DNA of 33,869 nt from Thermoplasmata archaeon (GCA_021811925.1 JAKAPY010000003.1:1-33869); one strand, 5' to 3'. Shown: positions 23,341 through 31,639, counted from the stretch's first letter. Translations and numbers: made by a program. Notes: generated from the sequence alone by a model not told the origin.

Positions 23341-24588
23341 ATGATGAAACGTGAACAGGCCAGCACTCTTGCAGTCACGTCCGTCGCACATTTCATCAAC
23401 GACGGGCAGTCGGCAATACTCCCGCTCATGTTTCCCCTTCTGGCATATTTCGTCACATCCGGCCTTCTGATAGCTGTCATAGCGACTGTCTTCTACATAT
23501 TCTCCTCATTCGCCTCGCCTTATGCGACCGCCATGGCGGAAAGGAGCGGGAACATGGGGAAGTGGATGGGAATAGGCATGCTGATACTCGCTGCCGGAAC
23601 AATTGGCATGGGACTTGCAATAGCGCCTTCTCATGCGTTCCCGGCCGCTTCCTATGTCCTGATCCTTGTATTTGCCTCGGTAGCCGGATTTGGCTCGAGC
23701 TTCTACCATCCAATAGGCGCCAGCCTGATCCAGCTCTCGTTTGAAGAAAACGTGCAGGGAATCGCCCTGGGCACGAATGGAACACTGGGAAGTCTTGGGA
23801 GAGCACTATTCACTACAATATCTGCTGCCGTATTCACATTCCTTGCCATTGGCCATGACAATTACTTTGCCCTTGTCTACGGCATGGCAATACTCGGCTT
23901 CGCTGGTCTGGTCTTATCTATTCTGGTCATTATGTACTTCAGCAGCGTGAAGTATGCATCCTTCGCCAGAAAGAGGACAGCGAAGAAGCGTGTGAGTCTC
24001 GGTCCGGTGATCAGAAGGACTTGGCTGCTCATACTGATAACAGTGGTCCGCAACATACAGTCTACCGGCGCCTTCATCTTCCTCACCACGTACATACTTT
24101 CGCGGGGGCTGCTCAGTTACGGCGTTGGCCTCGGGTTCGTCTATACCCTCATGCTGGCAGGCCCGGTCGTCGGTCAGCCCATATTTGGAAGGATGTCTGA
24201 CCTGCTTGGTAGAAAGACTAGCCTCTTCGTCACGTCGGTGGGTTCCGGCCTGTTCATGATTCTCTTTTTGCTCACAAGCTCACTTTTCCCTTACTCGCTT
24301 GTCTTCCTGGCCCTTTTCGGGACGTTTGCGTTCACCGGTTTCCCAATACTGCTTCCAATAGCCTATGCCCAGCTCCCACCAGAAAGCAGGGCAACGGGCA
24401 ACGGCGTGATGTGGGCTGCAATTGGCAGCGGGTCTGCAGCCGGCCCCATCATAACAAGGTTTCTCGCCGAAGGGAGCCTTGCAGGAAGCCTGTACGCATC
24501 GTTTGCGATTCTCTCCGCGTGTGTAATCGCAGTTTCATTTCTTTCCTTTGCCGTCAGAATAAACGAGAACAACGGAACGGCGGCATGA
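23341..24588 (+). CDS. Major facilitator superfamily transporter (Fsr-like)
   Basis: 415 residues with twelve predicted transmembrane helices and a basic central loop near 205-220 (ARKRTAKKRVS). The N-terminal VAHFINDGQSAILPLMFPLL and GFGSSFYHPIGASLI resemble the fosmidomycin-resistance-like subgroup. A signature loop FGRMSDLLGRKTS lies between helices 8 and 9. The substrate is unknown. It starts nine bases after the dehydrogenase and is probably co-transcribed with the thiolase pair. It converges on the HTH_10 regulator, 11 bases away, and so is close to the oxidoreductase operon; a link to an organic acid such as oxalate is conceivable but unsupported. Confidence 0.88.
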   Translation: MMKREQASTLAVTSVAHFINDGQSAILPLMFPLLAYFVTSGLLIAVIATVFYIFSSFASPYATAMAERSGNMGKWMGIGMLILAAGTIGMGLAIAPSHAFPAASYVLILVFASVAGFGSSFYHPIGASLIQLSFEENVQGIALGTNGTLGSLGRALFTTISAAVFTFLAIGHDNYFALVYGMAILGFAGLVLSILVIMYFSSVKYASFARKRTAKKRVSLGPVIRRTWLLILITVVRNIQSTGAFIFLTTYILSRGLLSYGVGLGFVYTLMLAGPVVGQPIFGRMSDLLGRKTSLFVTSVGSGLFMILFLLTSSLFPYSLVFLALFGTFAFTGFPILLPIAYAQLPPESRATGNGVMWAAIGSGSAAGPIITRFLAEGSLAGSLYASFAILSACVIAVSFLSFAVRINENNGTAA

Positions 24589-24599
24589 AAGACCGCCTC

Positions 24600-25280
24600 T
24601 CAAAGGCTGAGCTGTTCGGCAAGCATGTTTGCCATTTTCTTCTCTATCATTCTGAAATGATAGCTAAGCGTGCTCTTTGGCAGCTTCAGCTCCTTGCTCA
24701 GACTGCTCAGTGACATTTTCCTTGGCCAGTTGAAGAAACCGCCTTCAGAAGCTGCCCTGAAGAGCATCAAGTCCATGTCAGACAGATTGTTGATTATCTT
24801 CAGTGCATGAAGCTCGTAGAATACAGAAGGATATTCCTGGAAGAATTCCTGCTGTGTAATGTTCTTCAGCGAGACAACAGTCGTGTACTTGTCGTTTATC
24901 TGGATCGCAGTGGGTCCTTCGGTTGCACTGCTGATGAAGAACCATCTCTCCACTCCCCTGTGGACCACCACAGGGTGTATCCTGAAACCGTTCAGGCCGA
25001 GCTTCAAAAACATAGAAGTTGCAATTGTTTCATAGAATGCGGTAGCAATGCCGTTCTTCTTCGAAAGAAGGCTGAAATTGTTTACCCTCCTGTGACGTGA
25101 GAAATATGTAAGCGCCCTGTCAAGCTCGACCCTGTCGACAGAGTAGAATATCGAGAACATCTTCTGCCTCCCCTCAATAAGCTGTGTATTCATTATCAGA
25201 ATGTAGGTATTCTCAAACTTTCTGCTCACGTCTATGTGCGGGCAGTCGGATTGAGTGACAGCAATTTCAGTCAGGACCAT
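24600..25280 (-). CDS. HTH_10 (Bat-like) transcriptional regulator
   Basis: 226 residues. The C-terminus (about 170-222) matches the archaeal bacterio-opsin-activator HTH_10: LSDMDLMLFRAASEGGFFNWPRK-like pattern, then LSSLSKELKLPKSTLSYHFRMIE. The N-terminal 150 residues form the poorly conserved ligand or effector domain; it has no cysteine cluster or PAS/GAF motif that I can recognise. It is divergent from the oxidoreductase operon across 128 bases containing inverted repeats, so it probably regulates that operon in response to its substrate or to redox state. It starts at ATG 25280 after a TTTAAAAAGG box. Confidence 0.86.
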   Translation of the reverse strand: MVLTEIAVTQSDCPHIDVSRKFENTYILIMNTQLIEGRQKMFSIFYSVDRVELDRALTYFSRHRRVNNFSLLSKKNGIATAFYETIATSMFLKLGLNGFRIHPVVVHRGVERWFFISSATEGPTAIQINDKYTTVVSLKNITQQEFFQEYPSVFYELHALKIINNLSDMDLMLFRAASEGGFFNWPRKMSLSSLSKELKLPKSTLSYHFRMIEKKMANMLAEQLSL

Positions 25281-25310
25281 GTAGTGGCTTAACAGCCAAA
25301 AGCAATATTA

Positions 25311-25348
25311 ACCTTTTTAAAAAAAGTTGAACACGTTCCAAAAAAGGT
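25311..25348. promoter_or_regulatory. Divergent promoter/operator region with inverted repeats
   Basis: ACCTTTTT (25311-25318) and AAAAAGGT (25341-25348) form an 8-bp inverted repeat around GAACACGTTC (25329-25338), itself a short dyad. The left arm includes the minus-strand TATA element TTTAAAAAGG of the regulator gene. It is a likely binding site for that regulator. Confidence 0.45.
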
Positions 25349-25379
25349 AATTAGTGTGCCGGGCGTATTGATGGTGCAC

Positions 25380-25389
25380 ATCTTTATCG
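25380..25389 (+). promoter_or_regulatory. Possible TATA element of the oxidoreductase operon
   Basis: ATCTTTATCG lies about 25 bases before ATG 25409. The AGGAG at 25396-25400 argues for a leader and an upstream promoter instead, so this is uncertain. Confidence 0.3.
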
Positions 25390-25408
25390 ACAATCAGGAG
25401 AAATCTGA

Positions 25409-26620
25409 ATGACTCAAAGTTTGGCAAAGCATACAGGCTCGCATTCACGCAAGGAAGCCAAGGATATACATCGTGTTGAAATAAACTACCGGGGGATTTT
25501 CCAGAAGAGGCTCGGATACAATATCTCCCATGACATCGTGTACGCTGCGCATTCCGAGGGGAAGACTGCCTTCTCCAACGGCAGGTACAGCGACGACCCG
25601 CAGAGAAACGGGATACCTTGTGCAAACTTTGCGTTTGTTTCAAAATCGCTCGGTGAAGAAGAGCTGGAGGCAATTGCCAGCGCGAAGATGGACGTTGACG
25701 AGGCAGACCTTGTGCTTGTTCTCGACGATACTCTTGCAAAAGGCCTTGAGCCCTGGGGGCACTATGGTATCAGGCCGATCAACCAGAAGGTTGTTGAAGG
25801 CAGCACAATCCTGTTTGTTTCCAGGCGCAAACCCGAAGAGCTCAAGAAGCTGCTTGAGAAGAAGCCTTTCAAGTACAACCTGGCGGTCCTACCCGGAGAC
25901 AGGAGTTTTGCCGGCCTGTGGTATTACAGGGACGACAACTCGGACATCAGGTTCCTTGGCGCCGTCGCAAGGATAGCGCCTCAAGTTCTCGACATCGAAA
26001 CAGTTGTGAATTACGTGCGCAACAAGTACAAGGACGAAAAGAGGGTCGAGGCGGCAAAGGAGGCATTCGACTCGGTGGTGATAAATGAGGTTACTCCCGA
26101 TGATGGAATGGTCTGGCCTTATGAGAAACCAGTGCTTCCGGCATGGCAGGATTTTGACGAGGGAATCGTGGTAAAAAGCGTCAAGCGCGGGTTCAAGATG
26201 GGTCCAAGGGGTCAGAACAGGAACCCTGATTTCAAGAGAGGGACAAGCAAGACCCAGAGGCCGGTCGTTCGTTTTGATACATGCATAAAGTGCACTCTCT
26301 GCTGGTACGACTGCCCGGACGAGTGCTTCGACCCGACACCAGACGGACTCTTCGATATCAACTATGAATACTGCACCGGATGCGGCAGGTGTGCACAGGT
26401 CTGTCCCGTCAATGACTGCATAGTGATGGTAGACGAACTCAAGTTTGACAACACCAAGAGCCCATGGGAGCAGTACACGAAGAACCCCGAACAGTACGTC
26501 CGGGTGATGGAGGAGAAGAAGGGGCTGACAAGGGAAGTTCCTTCACCCGTCACCGGTAAGGGCGAACAGTTCATTGAGCTGAAGAGCAGCGTTCCGTTCA
26601 AGGCAAAGGGGGTAAAGTAA
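25409..26620 (+). CDS. 2-oxoacid:ferredoxin oxidoreductase, fused gamma-delta subunit (oxalate oxidoreductase-like)
   Basis: 403 residues. Residues about 20-215 correspond to the gamma domain, but the GxGGQG loop usual in pyruvate-type gamma subunits is missing (the segment reads YRGIFQKRLGYN). Residues about 225-345 are the delta domain with two [4Fe-4S] clusters: CIKCTLCWYDCP and CTGCGRCAQVCP. The latter passes electrons to ferredoxin. The gamma-delta fusion, followed by alpha and beta genes, is the organisation I recall for oxalate oxidoreductase of Moorella. Loss of the gamma loop would fit an enzyme that does not use CoA. ATG 25409 has AGGAG eight bases upstream. The next start is directly adjacent. 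Confidence 0.88.
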   Translation: MTQSLAKHTGSHSRKEAKDIHRVEINYRGIFQKRLGYNISHDIVYAAHSEGKTAFSNGRYSDDPQRNGIPCANFAFVSKSLGEEELEAIASAKMDVDEADLVLVLDDTLAKGLEPWGHYGIRPINQKVVEGSTILFVSRRKPEELKKLLEKKPFKYNLAVLPGDRSFAGLWYYRDDNSDIRFLGAVARIAPQVLDIETVVNYVRNKYKDEKRVEAAKEAFDSVVINEVTPDDGMVWPYEKPVLPAWQDFDEGIVVKSVKRGFKMGPRGQNRNPDFKRGTSKTQRPVVRFDTCIKCTLCWYDCPDECFDPTPDGLFDINYEYCTGCGRCAQVCPVNDCIVMVDELKFDNTKSPWEQYTKNPEQYVRVMEEKKGLTREVPSPVTGKGEQFIELKSSVPFKAKGVK

Positions 26621-27868
26621 ATGGCCGCAACAATGAAACAGACCAAGGTCTATGATAGGGAAGAGCTCGCTTCGGGCACCGACGGTGTCGCACAGGCGGT
26701 GAGGCTTGCAGATGTCGACGTGTTTGCCGCTTATCCAATCCGACCGTACACAGGCGTGATGGACAGGCTTGCAAAGTTCATCGCAGACGGCAAGTTTGAC
26801 GCCGAGTATATCATCGCCGACGGTGAGCATTCTCAGTTTGAGATAGGAAAGCATGCTTCTTCCGTAGGCGCGCGTGCCTTCGTCGGTAGCAGCGGGACGG
26901 GCTGGCTTTACGCAATGGAAGCTCTTGCAACTACAGCCACAGACAGGTTGCCGGTAGTGGCACTCGTAGGCAACAGGGCTCTCGACGATCCAGGGGCCTT
27001 CGGCGTGGAGCACAATGATGCAATGCTTGTGAGGGACCTTGGATGGCTTGTTGTGTGGGTCTCCACTGCCCAGGAGGCGCTGGACACAACCCTGATAGCA
27101 TACAGGGTTGCCGAGGATCCGACAGTCCTTATGCCGTGTGCCGTCGCAATGGACGGAGGATATCTCACCCATTCCGAGCACATAATCAGGGTTCCGACGA
27201 AGGAGTCGGTCTCCAAATTCCTCCCGAGATACAACCTGGGAAAGAGGGTCATGCACCCTGACAACCCCGTCTCCATAGCACCCCAGATCAATGAAGACTG
27301 GTGCATGGAAATCAGGAGGCAGAACTGGGAAGCAGCGAAGAGAGCCAAGGAAGTAATCTACAAGGCTTACAAGGAATTCAACAGCGTGTTCGGCTCCAAC
27401 TACACCAACCCGTTCTTCGATGAGCACATGACGAGTGGCGCTGAAACGATTGTGATTGGCATGGGCACTGTTTCCTCGGCGGCAAAGGTTGCTGTCAACA
27501 GGCTGAGGGAAAAAGGAGAAAAAGTCGGTTTCATCAAGCTCAGGTGGTTCAGGCCATTCCCGACTGAAGAACTCAGGAAGGCACTTTCCCGCGCAAAGAG
27601 GGTAGCCGTCATAGACAGAGACTTCGCTCATGGCGGGCCGGATGACGGTGGTGTGCTCTATAATGAGGTCAGGTCCGTTCTTTTCGACGCGAAGAACAAG
27701 CCGAAAGTTGTCGACTTCATAGCGGGCCTCGGAGGCAGGGAGATATCGATAGAGGACGTTATGGAAGTAGTCAGCATCACAAAGAAATGCAAAGCAGATG
27801 AACGCGTTCACTGGGTGGGCCTCAGGGAAAGGAAGACCGGGGGCACACATGTCAGGATGAAGAGGTGA
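26621..27868 (+). CDS. 2-oxoacid:ferredoxin oxidoreductase alpha subunit with oxalate-type active-site residues
   Basis: 415 residues, PorA-like: a pyrimidine-binding domain (about 1-240) and the transketolase-C-like domain (about 270-370, with TIVIGMGTVSSAAKVAV and RWFRPFP). The substrate motif is AAYPIRPYTG with Arg41 where the pyruvate enzymes have Thr in YPITP. The next substrate loop is GNRALDDPGAFGVEHND with Arg119, Asp122 and Phe127. As I recall it, Moorella oxalate oxidoreductase has Arg31, Arg109, Asp112 and Phe117, exactly ten lower each. It would thus oxidise oxalate to two CO2 and reduce ferredoxin. Pyruvate or another acid remains possible until tested. Confidence 0.9.
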   Translation: MAATMKQTKVYDREELASGTDGVAQAVRLADVDVFAAYPIRPYTGVMDRLAKFIADGKFDAEYIIADGEHSQFEIGKHASSVGARAFVGSSGTGWLYAMEALATTATDRLPVVALVGNRALDDPGAFGVEHNDAMLVRDLGWLVVWVSTAQEALDTTLIAYRVAEDPTVLMPCAVAMDGGYLTHSEHIIRVPTKESVSKFLPRYNLGKRVMHPDNPVSIAPQINEDWCMEIRRQNWEAAKRAKEVIYKAYKEFNSVFGSNYTNPFFDEHMTSGAETIVIGMGTVSSAAKVAVNRLREKGEKVGFIKLRWFRPFPTEELRKALSRAKRVAVIDRDFAHGGPDDGGVLYNEVRSVLFDAKNKPKVVDFIAGLGGREISIEDVMEVVSITKKCKADERVHWVGLRERKTGGTHVRMKR

Positions 27869-27873
27869 TTGAA

Positions 27874-28878
27874 TTGGTTTCGACTCAACAGGCAAAGAAG
27901 GAATTCGAAAGCGCTAAGCTATACACAAGTGTGCACAACATCGACCTGGAGGAGTTCTACTCTTCCGGGCACAGAACATGCCAGGGCTGCGAGTCGGCGC
28001 TTGTAATGCGCGATTTCGTCAAGGCCTCGGGGCCGAGGACAGTCGTCACCGGTGCCACGGGCTGCATGTATGTGGCAAACACAAGCTACATGACGACTCC
28101 CTGGGTTGTTCCCTGGATGCACACCCAGCTTGGTGCTGGCGGGGCATCCGCAATCGGAATGGCGGCAGGGCTCCGTGCGCTAATGAGAAAGGGCAAGATA
28201 AAGAATGAGAAGATCAACGTGATCAACTTCTCCGGAGACCTCGGAGGCGGGGACATGGGCCTCGGAGGGATATCAGGCGCGCTGCAGACAGATTATGACC
28301 TGCTTGTCATAATATACGACAACGAATCTGCTGCAAACACAGACATACAGGCGACGAACCTGACGCCCTATGGTGCACAGACAACTTTCAGTCCGACAGG
28401 GCCAGCAAAGAGGATCATGCACACGAAATGGAAGAAGAATGTCGCTCCAATGATGGCCGTTGGCCATCCAAACTGCAAGTATGTGGCCACTGCATGCGCG
28501 ACCTGGCCGCCGATGGACTACATGAACAAGGTGAAAAAAGCGCTAGACATCGGGGGCCCTACGCTTATCCACACACTTGATCCGTGCCCGAAGGGCTGGG
28601 ATTACCATCCGAGATATTCCGGGGAACTTGGTCAGCTTGCGATAAAGTCAGGGCTCTTCCCGTTGTATGAGATAATCAAGGGCGAGGTCCGCTACACCTA
28701 CGATGCAAGGAAGCAGAAGCGCGTCCCGGTCAGGGAATACCTCGAGAAGCAGGGGAGGTTCACACATTTCATTGACGAGGACTATGAGCTTTTCCAGACA
28801 AAGGTCGACGAGATGTGGAACGACTGGGAAATACCGGGTGTCGCTCCAGTCAAGGGAATTCTGAAGCTTGCGCAATAA
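27874..28878 (+). CDS. 2-oxoacid:ferredoxin oxidoreductase beta subunit (TPP and [4Fe-4S] binding)
   Basis: 334 residues from TTG 27874, chosen because GAGGTGA lies just upstream; a GTG at 27865 overlaps the alpha stop and is the alternative. Cluster cysteines are in HRTCQGCES, TGATGC and LDPCPKGW. The TPP/metal motif is FSGDLGGGDMGLGGISGA, followed by YDNESAANTDIQ and LTPYGAQTTFSPTG. These align in pattern with PorB-class beta subunits. It binds thiamine pyrophosphate and the proximal [4Fe-4S] cluster. With the upstream genes it completes a heterotrimeric enzyme with fused gamma-delta. It is the last gene of the operon; a gap of 261 bases without a gene follows. Confidence 0.93.
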   Translation: MVSTQQAKKEFESAKLYTSVHNIDLEEFYSSGHRTCQGCESALVMRDFVKASGPRTVVTGATGCMYVANTSYMTTPWVVPWMHTQLGAGGASAIGMAAGLRALMRKGKIKNEKINVINFSGDLGGGDMGLGGISGALQTDYDLLVIIYDNESAANTDIQATNLTPYGAQTTFSPTGPAKRIMHTKWKKNVAPMMAVGHPNCKYVATACATWPPMDYMNKVKKALDIGGPTLIHTLDPCPKGWDYHPRYSGELGQLAIKSGLFPLYEIIKGEVRYTYDARKQKRVPVREYLEKQGRFTHFIDEDYELFQTKVDEMWNDWEIPGVAPVKGILKLAQ

Positions 28879-29139
28879 GACCAGCGATGTGCCCAGAAAC
28901 GCTTTCAATAAACACTTTCATGTTTTTGCACCGCAAACCCCCACGGGCACCCGGTACCTTAACGAGCTCTAAATCCGAGGCATGCACAGCGCCGAGCGGA
29001 AGAACGCCGGGGATCCGTCAGAAGGGCTGTTTCCGCTTGAAACGGCTGCCGGGTGATGCCAAGTCATAATCATGTAGTCTGTTCCAAACATGTGCAATCG
29101 TTCGATTCAGTCTGCAGTCCCCTGTACCGTTACAGTAAA
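28879..29139. other. Gene-free interval with one possible hairpin
   Basis: No gene, tRNA or clear promoter is seen in these 261 bases. AGCGGAA (28995-29001) and TTCCGCT (29031-29037) can pair, with G-T wobbles on either side. CAGTAAATTACTG (29133-29145) is a palindrome that overlaps the stop codon of atpI. A short structured RNA or a terminator of the converging operons is possible. Confidence 0.4.
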
Positions 29140-31134
29140 TTACTGCTGCGAAGGAGGCATGCCCTTTTCCAGGTCAAATTGCTTTATCGTATAGTTTCTC
29201 GGACTTGAAAACGGCCTGAAGTATTTGCCGTTGCCCTTGTAGAATTTCGAGAAGAACTCGACGTAGATCAGCCTCGCGCCCTGAATGCCCGGCTCGAACA
29301 CTGCAATGATCAGGTTGAATATCTGGCCCACAACAAGGATAACCACGCCTACTACGGCCAGCAGCGGCGACTTGTGTATACCCCTCCAGAATATCAGGTC
29401 GATGACATAGGCAAGTATGACCGAAGCGAGCAGTATTCCGACTATCCTCGTGTATGACAGTATGTGGCTTATGATGGAAGGAAGTTCCATCGCCCCCATC
29501 GTCCCCTCGGAGCCGAATATTGTTGCAACTCCGGCTATTATCATTGCTATCGATGCAAGACCAGCCGTCGTGCCAGTTATCGAGGTCTTGTGTATAAGGT
29601 CGAGTCCGAGTGTGGCAATGCCCCAGGCAAACAGTAGCCATCCGATCTTGCCTGCTATTCCCCTCCGGTGGCCCTTCGTGTATTCGTTGTATGCGCCGAG
29701 CAGCAGACCCAGTGATACCAGCGCCAGACCGAAATAGCCGGAGAACAGAAGCAGTTTTCCTATGCCTGTATTGAGCAGGGTCGACGACGTGACAAAAACG
29801 GAAAGCGTCGGAAGTCCCATGTTGAACACAGTCACTGGCAGAATCGGGAAACCGAAGAAAGTGTTGAACAGGAGGCCCGCCACAATCGCTATAATGGACG
29901 AAGGTATGAGCGCCCTCGCGAGCGTCTTTAGCGCGTTTGGCCCCATTATCATCAGCACGAAGCGCGACAGCATCTTAGGTATGTGGCTCTTGGCGACCGG
30001 ATGGTCTATCCTGTGTTTTATGAAAAGCGATATGAGAAGTATAGTCAGGCCATATCCCCAGTCTCCGACCATTATGCCGAAGAGGAAAGGAAATACAATG
30101 GCAAAAACAAGCGTCGGGTCGACCTCGTACTCCTGCGGGAGTGAGTAGAAGCGGATGAAGAATTCAAAGAGTTTTATTCCCCTCGGGTTCTTCAGAAGCG
30201 TCGGTGGCTGCTCATCCGTCTCCACGACAGATACAATCACATTTCCGCCGGTCGTGTTGTTGAGCAGGTCGACAAGCATTTTGTAATGCCGCTTCGGCAC
30301 CCAGCCTTCAATAGCGAAACTGTCCCTCGTGGAGGAAAGCTTCTCCGAAACCTCGAATTTCCTTGACTCTATCTCAAGCTGTTCCCTGATCTGCGCTACA
30401 CTGGCAAACCACCTGTCAGAGAGCTGGCCAAGCCTTTCCTGTATCTTCCCCGACTGCTTTTCAAGTTCGCCTACTCTCTTCCTCGAGTCATCTATGAAAT
30501 CGGAAGGCAGGCCACGCATTGCAGGCACCGCAATGATTTGGAACCCCTTCTCGTTGGACAGCCTTGCAAGATCCGAGTCCATCCCTGCCGGGACAGATAT
30601 GAGCACGTAATCATTTCCAAGGTCCCTGCAGACGGATCCATGGATTGTTTCCCTTACCGGGGAGTATATGTCTATATCCTCCTTCTTAACAGCAAGGAAG
30701 GAGGCTATGAGCCTGCCGGAGTAAATCGAAAGATCGTAGTTGAGTGCTGACAGGGCCCCCGCGATCCTTACCTTCTCCTTCAGGTCCCTTGTCTCTGCAG
30801 ATATTGAGCTCTCTTCCTCCTTTAGCCTCTTGAGCTCCGGTTCTATGTTGACCTCCGAAGCGGCGGCCGACAGTTCGTCGAGAGACTTGAAGAACTTTTT
30901 CTCAACCGGCCTCTTCGGCATTATGGCCTCCATTCCCCTGAACCGGAGCAGTTCGGAGCTCAGCTTTTCGTAGCTTTCCGCCTGCAATCCCTTCTGCATC
31001 AGGCCTGCAACTTCGCCGCTGACTTCCTCAAGCTGCATGATGCCGACATCATGCAGAGCGGACACTATGACATTCCGCTTCGAGTTGGCGCCTATGACAC
31101 GTATCCTTATGATCTTCTCCGGTTTCAGTGTCAT
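29140..31134 (-). CDS. atpI: A-type ATP synthase subunit I (a-subunit)
   Basis: 664 residues. The N-terminal half (about 1-330) is soluble and rich in coiled coil (LKRLKEEESSISAETRDLKE, ERLGQLSDRWFASVAQIREQ), forming the peripheral stalk. The C-terminal half has about seven or eight transmembrane helices, starting near the conserved FPFLFGIMVGDWGYGL and ending near FEPGIQGARLIYVEFFSKFY. It forms the proton or sodium half-channel with the K ring. It is preceded by atpH (four-base gap) and is the last gene of the operon on this side. In many archaea H and I come first in the operon; here they follow D. Confidence 0.95.
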   Translation of the reverse strand: MTLKPEKIIRIRVIGANSKRNVIVSALHDVGIMQLEEVSGEVAGLMQKGLQAESYEKLSSELLRFRGMEAIMPKRPVEKKFFKSLDELSAAASEVNIEPELKRLKEEESSISAETRDLKEKVRIAGALSALNYDLSIYSGRLIASFLAVKKEDIDIYSPVRETIHGSVCRDLGNDYVLISVPAGMDSDLARLSNEKGFQIIAVPAMRGLPSDFIDDSRKRVGELEKQSGKIQERLGQLSDRWFASVAQIREQLEIESRKFEVSEKLSSTRDSFAIEGWVPKRHYKMLVDLLNNTTGGNVIVSVVETDEQPPTLLKNPRGIKLFEFFIRFYSLPQEYEVDPTLVFAIVFPFLFGIMVGDWGYGLTILLISLFIKHRIDHPVAKSHIPKMLSRFVLMIMGPNALKTLARALIPSSIIAIVAGLLFNTFFGFPILPVTVFNMGLPTLSVFVTSSTLLNTGIGKLLLFSGYFGLALVSLGLLLGAYNEYTKGHRRGIAGKIGWLLFAWGIATLGLDLIHKTSITGTTAGLASIAMIIAGVATIFGSEGTMGAMELPSIISHILSYTRIVGILLASVILAYVIDLIFWRGIHKSPLLAVVGVVILVVGQIFNLIIAVFEPGIQGARLIYVEFFSKFYKGNGKYFRPFSSPRNYTIKQFDLEKGMPPSQQ

Positions 31135-31138
31135 CTGT

Positions 31139-31462
31139 CTATTCCTCTAGAAATGAGAGCACGAGCTTGTTGACAGCCCCTTCCAGCTCTGCCTTTGTCA
31201 CCCTGAGTTTCATTGCAGCAGCCTCCTTCCGGGCTCCTTCAACTATTTCCTCGCATCGGGCGCCCGTGTCAGTTTTCACCTTCTGCAGTGCTTCCAGGTA
31301 AGCCTTCTCGGCATCCGTCTTCGCCGATTCAACGCTGCCTGCGAGCTCCTTCCTCTTCTGCTCCAGCATTTCCTCCTGCTTCCTGGCGAACTCCCTGATT
31401 TCGGCCTCTACGGAATCCTCTTTTTCCCTGATTGACTTGAGCGCCTCAACATCGCCTGTCAT
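31139..31462 (-). CDS. atpH: A-type ATP synthase subunit H (peripheral stalk)
   Basis: 107 residues, almost wholly charged coiled coil of Glu/Lys/Arg/Ala composition (REKEDSVEAEIREFARKQEE, EQKRKELAGSVESAKTDAEK). Size, position just upstream of atpI, and composition match archaeal subunit H, which pairs with subunit E in the peripheral stalk. It starts at ATG 31462 immediately after the stop of a small membrane ORF. A coiled-coil protein alone is weakly diagnostic; the identification rests on the operon. Confidence 0.85.
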   Translation of the reverse strand: MTGDVEALKSIREKEDSVEAEIREFARKQEEMLEQKRKELAGSVESAKTDAEKAYLEALQKVKTDTGARCEEIVEGARKEAAAMKLRVTKAELEGAVNKLVLSFLEE

Positions 31463-31639
31463 TCATATCACCCCTGATAGGAAAAGAACCAGCAGGACAA
31501 GCGCTATTGCCGGGTTCAGCATGACCACAAGTCTTCTGATGAGCATGAAGCGTCTCAGGCTTGGATTGCCCCGGACCATGTCGGGCGTCACTAGGACCTG
31601 CTTCACAAAGTGCCTCACCTTGTACTTAGGCTGATACAT
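31463..31639 (-). CDS. Small single-helix membrane protein in the ATP synthase operon
   Basis: 58 residues, below common ORF size limits. It begins MYQPKYKVRHFVKQ and has a basic middle (RGNPSLRRFMLIRR). It ends with one hydrophobic helix, about residues 37-57 (LVVMLNPAIALVLLVLFLSG). GGAGG lies six bases before the ATG. Its first 14 bases overlap the 3' end of atpD, and its stop TGA is followed directly by the atpH ATG. These junctions strongly suggest a translated gene. No family is recognised. By position it may compare with the small AhaG gene after ahaD in Methanosarcina, but sequence similarity was not checked. It could help assemble the membrane sector or stalk. Confidence 0.8.
   Translation of the reverse strand: MYQPKYKVRHFVKQVLVTPDMVRGNPSLRRFMLIRRLVVMLNPAIALVLLVLFLSGVI

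Noticed and set aside
23341..24588. MFS protein as an oxalate:formate antiporter
   Set aside because: It resembles Fsr-like transporters, no OxlT-specific motif was recognised, and it is co-directional with the thiolase pair rather than with the oxidoreductase genes.
26543..27895. A 450-residue open frame on the minus strand opposite the oxidoreductase alpha gene
   Set aside because: It is the antisense of a clear PorA-type gene. The translation has no recognisable domain and contains odd Cys/His/Pro-rich stretches typical of shadow frames.
28920..29060. Possible tRNA or C/D box RNA in the gap after the beta subunit
   Set aside because: No cloverleaf arms or T-loop consensus were found on either strand, and the C and D boxes do not occur in the right order.
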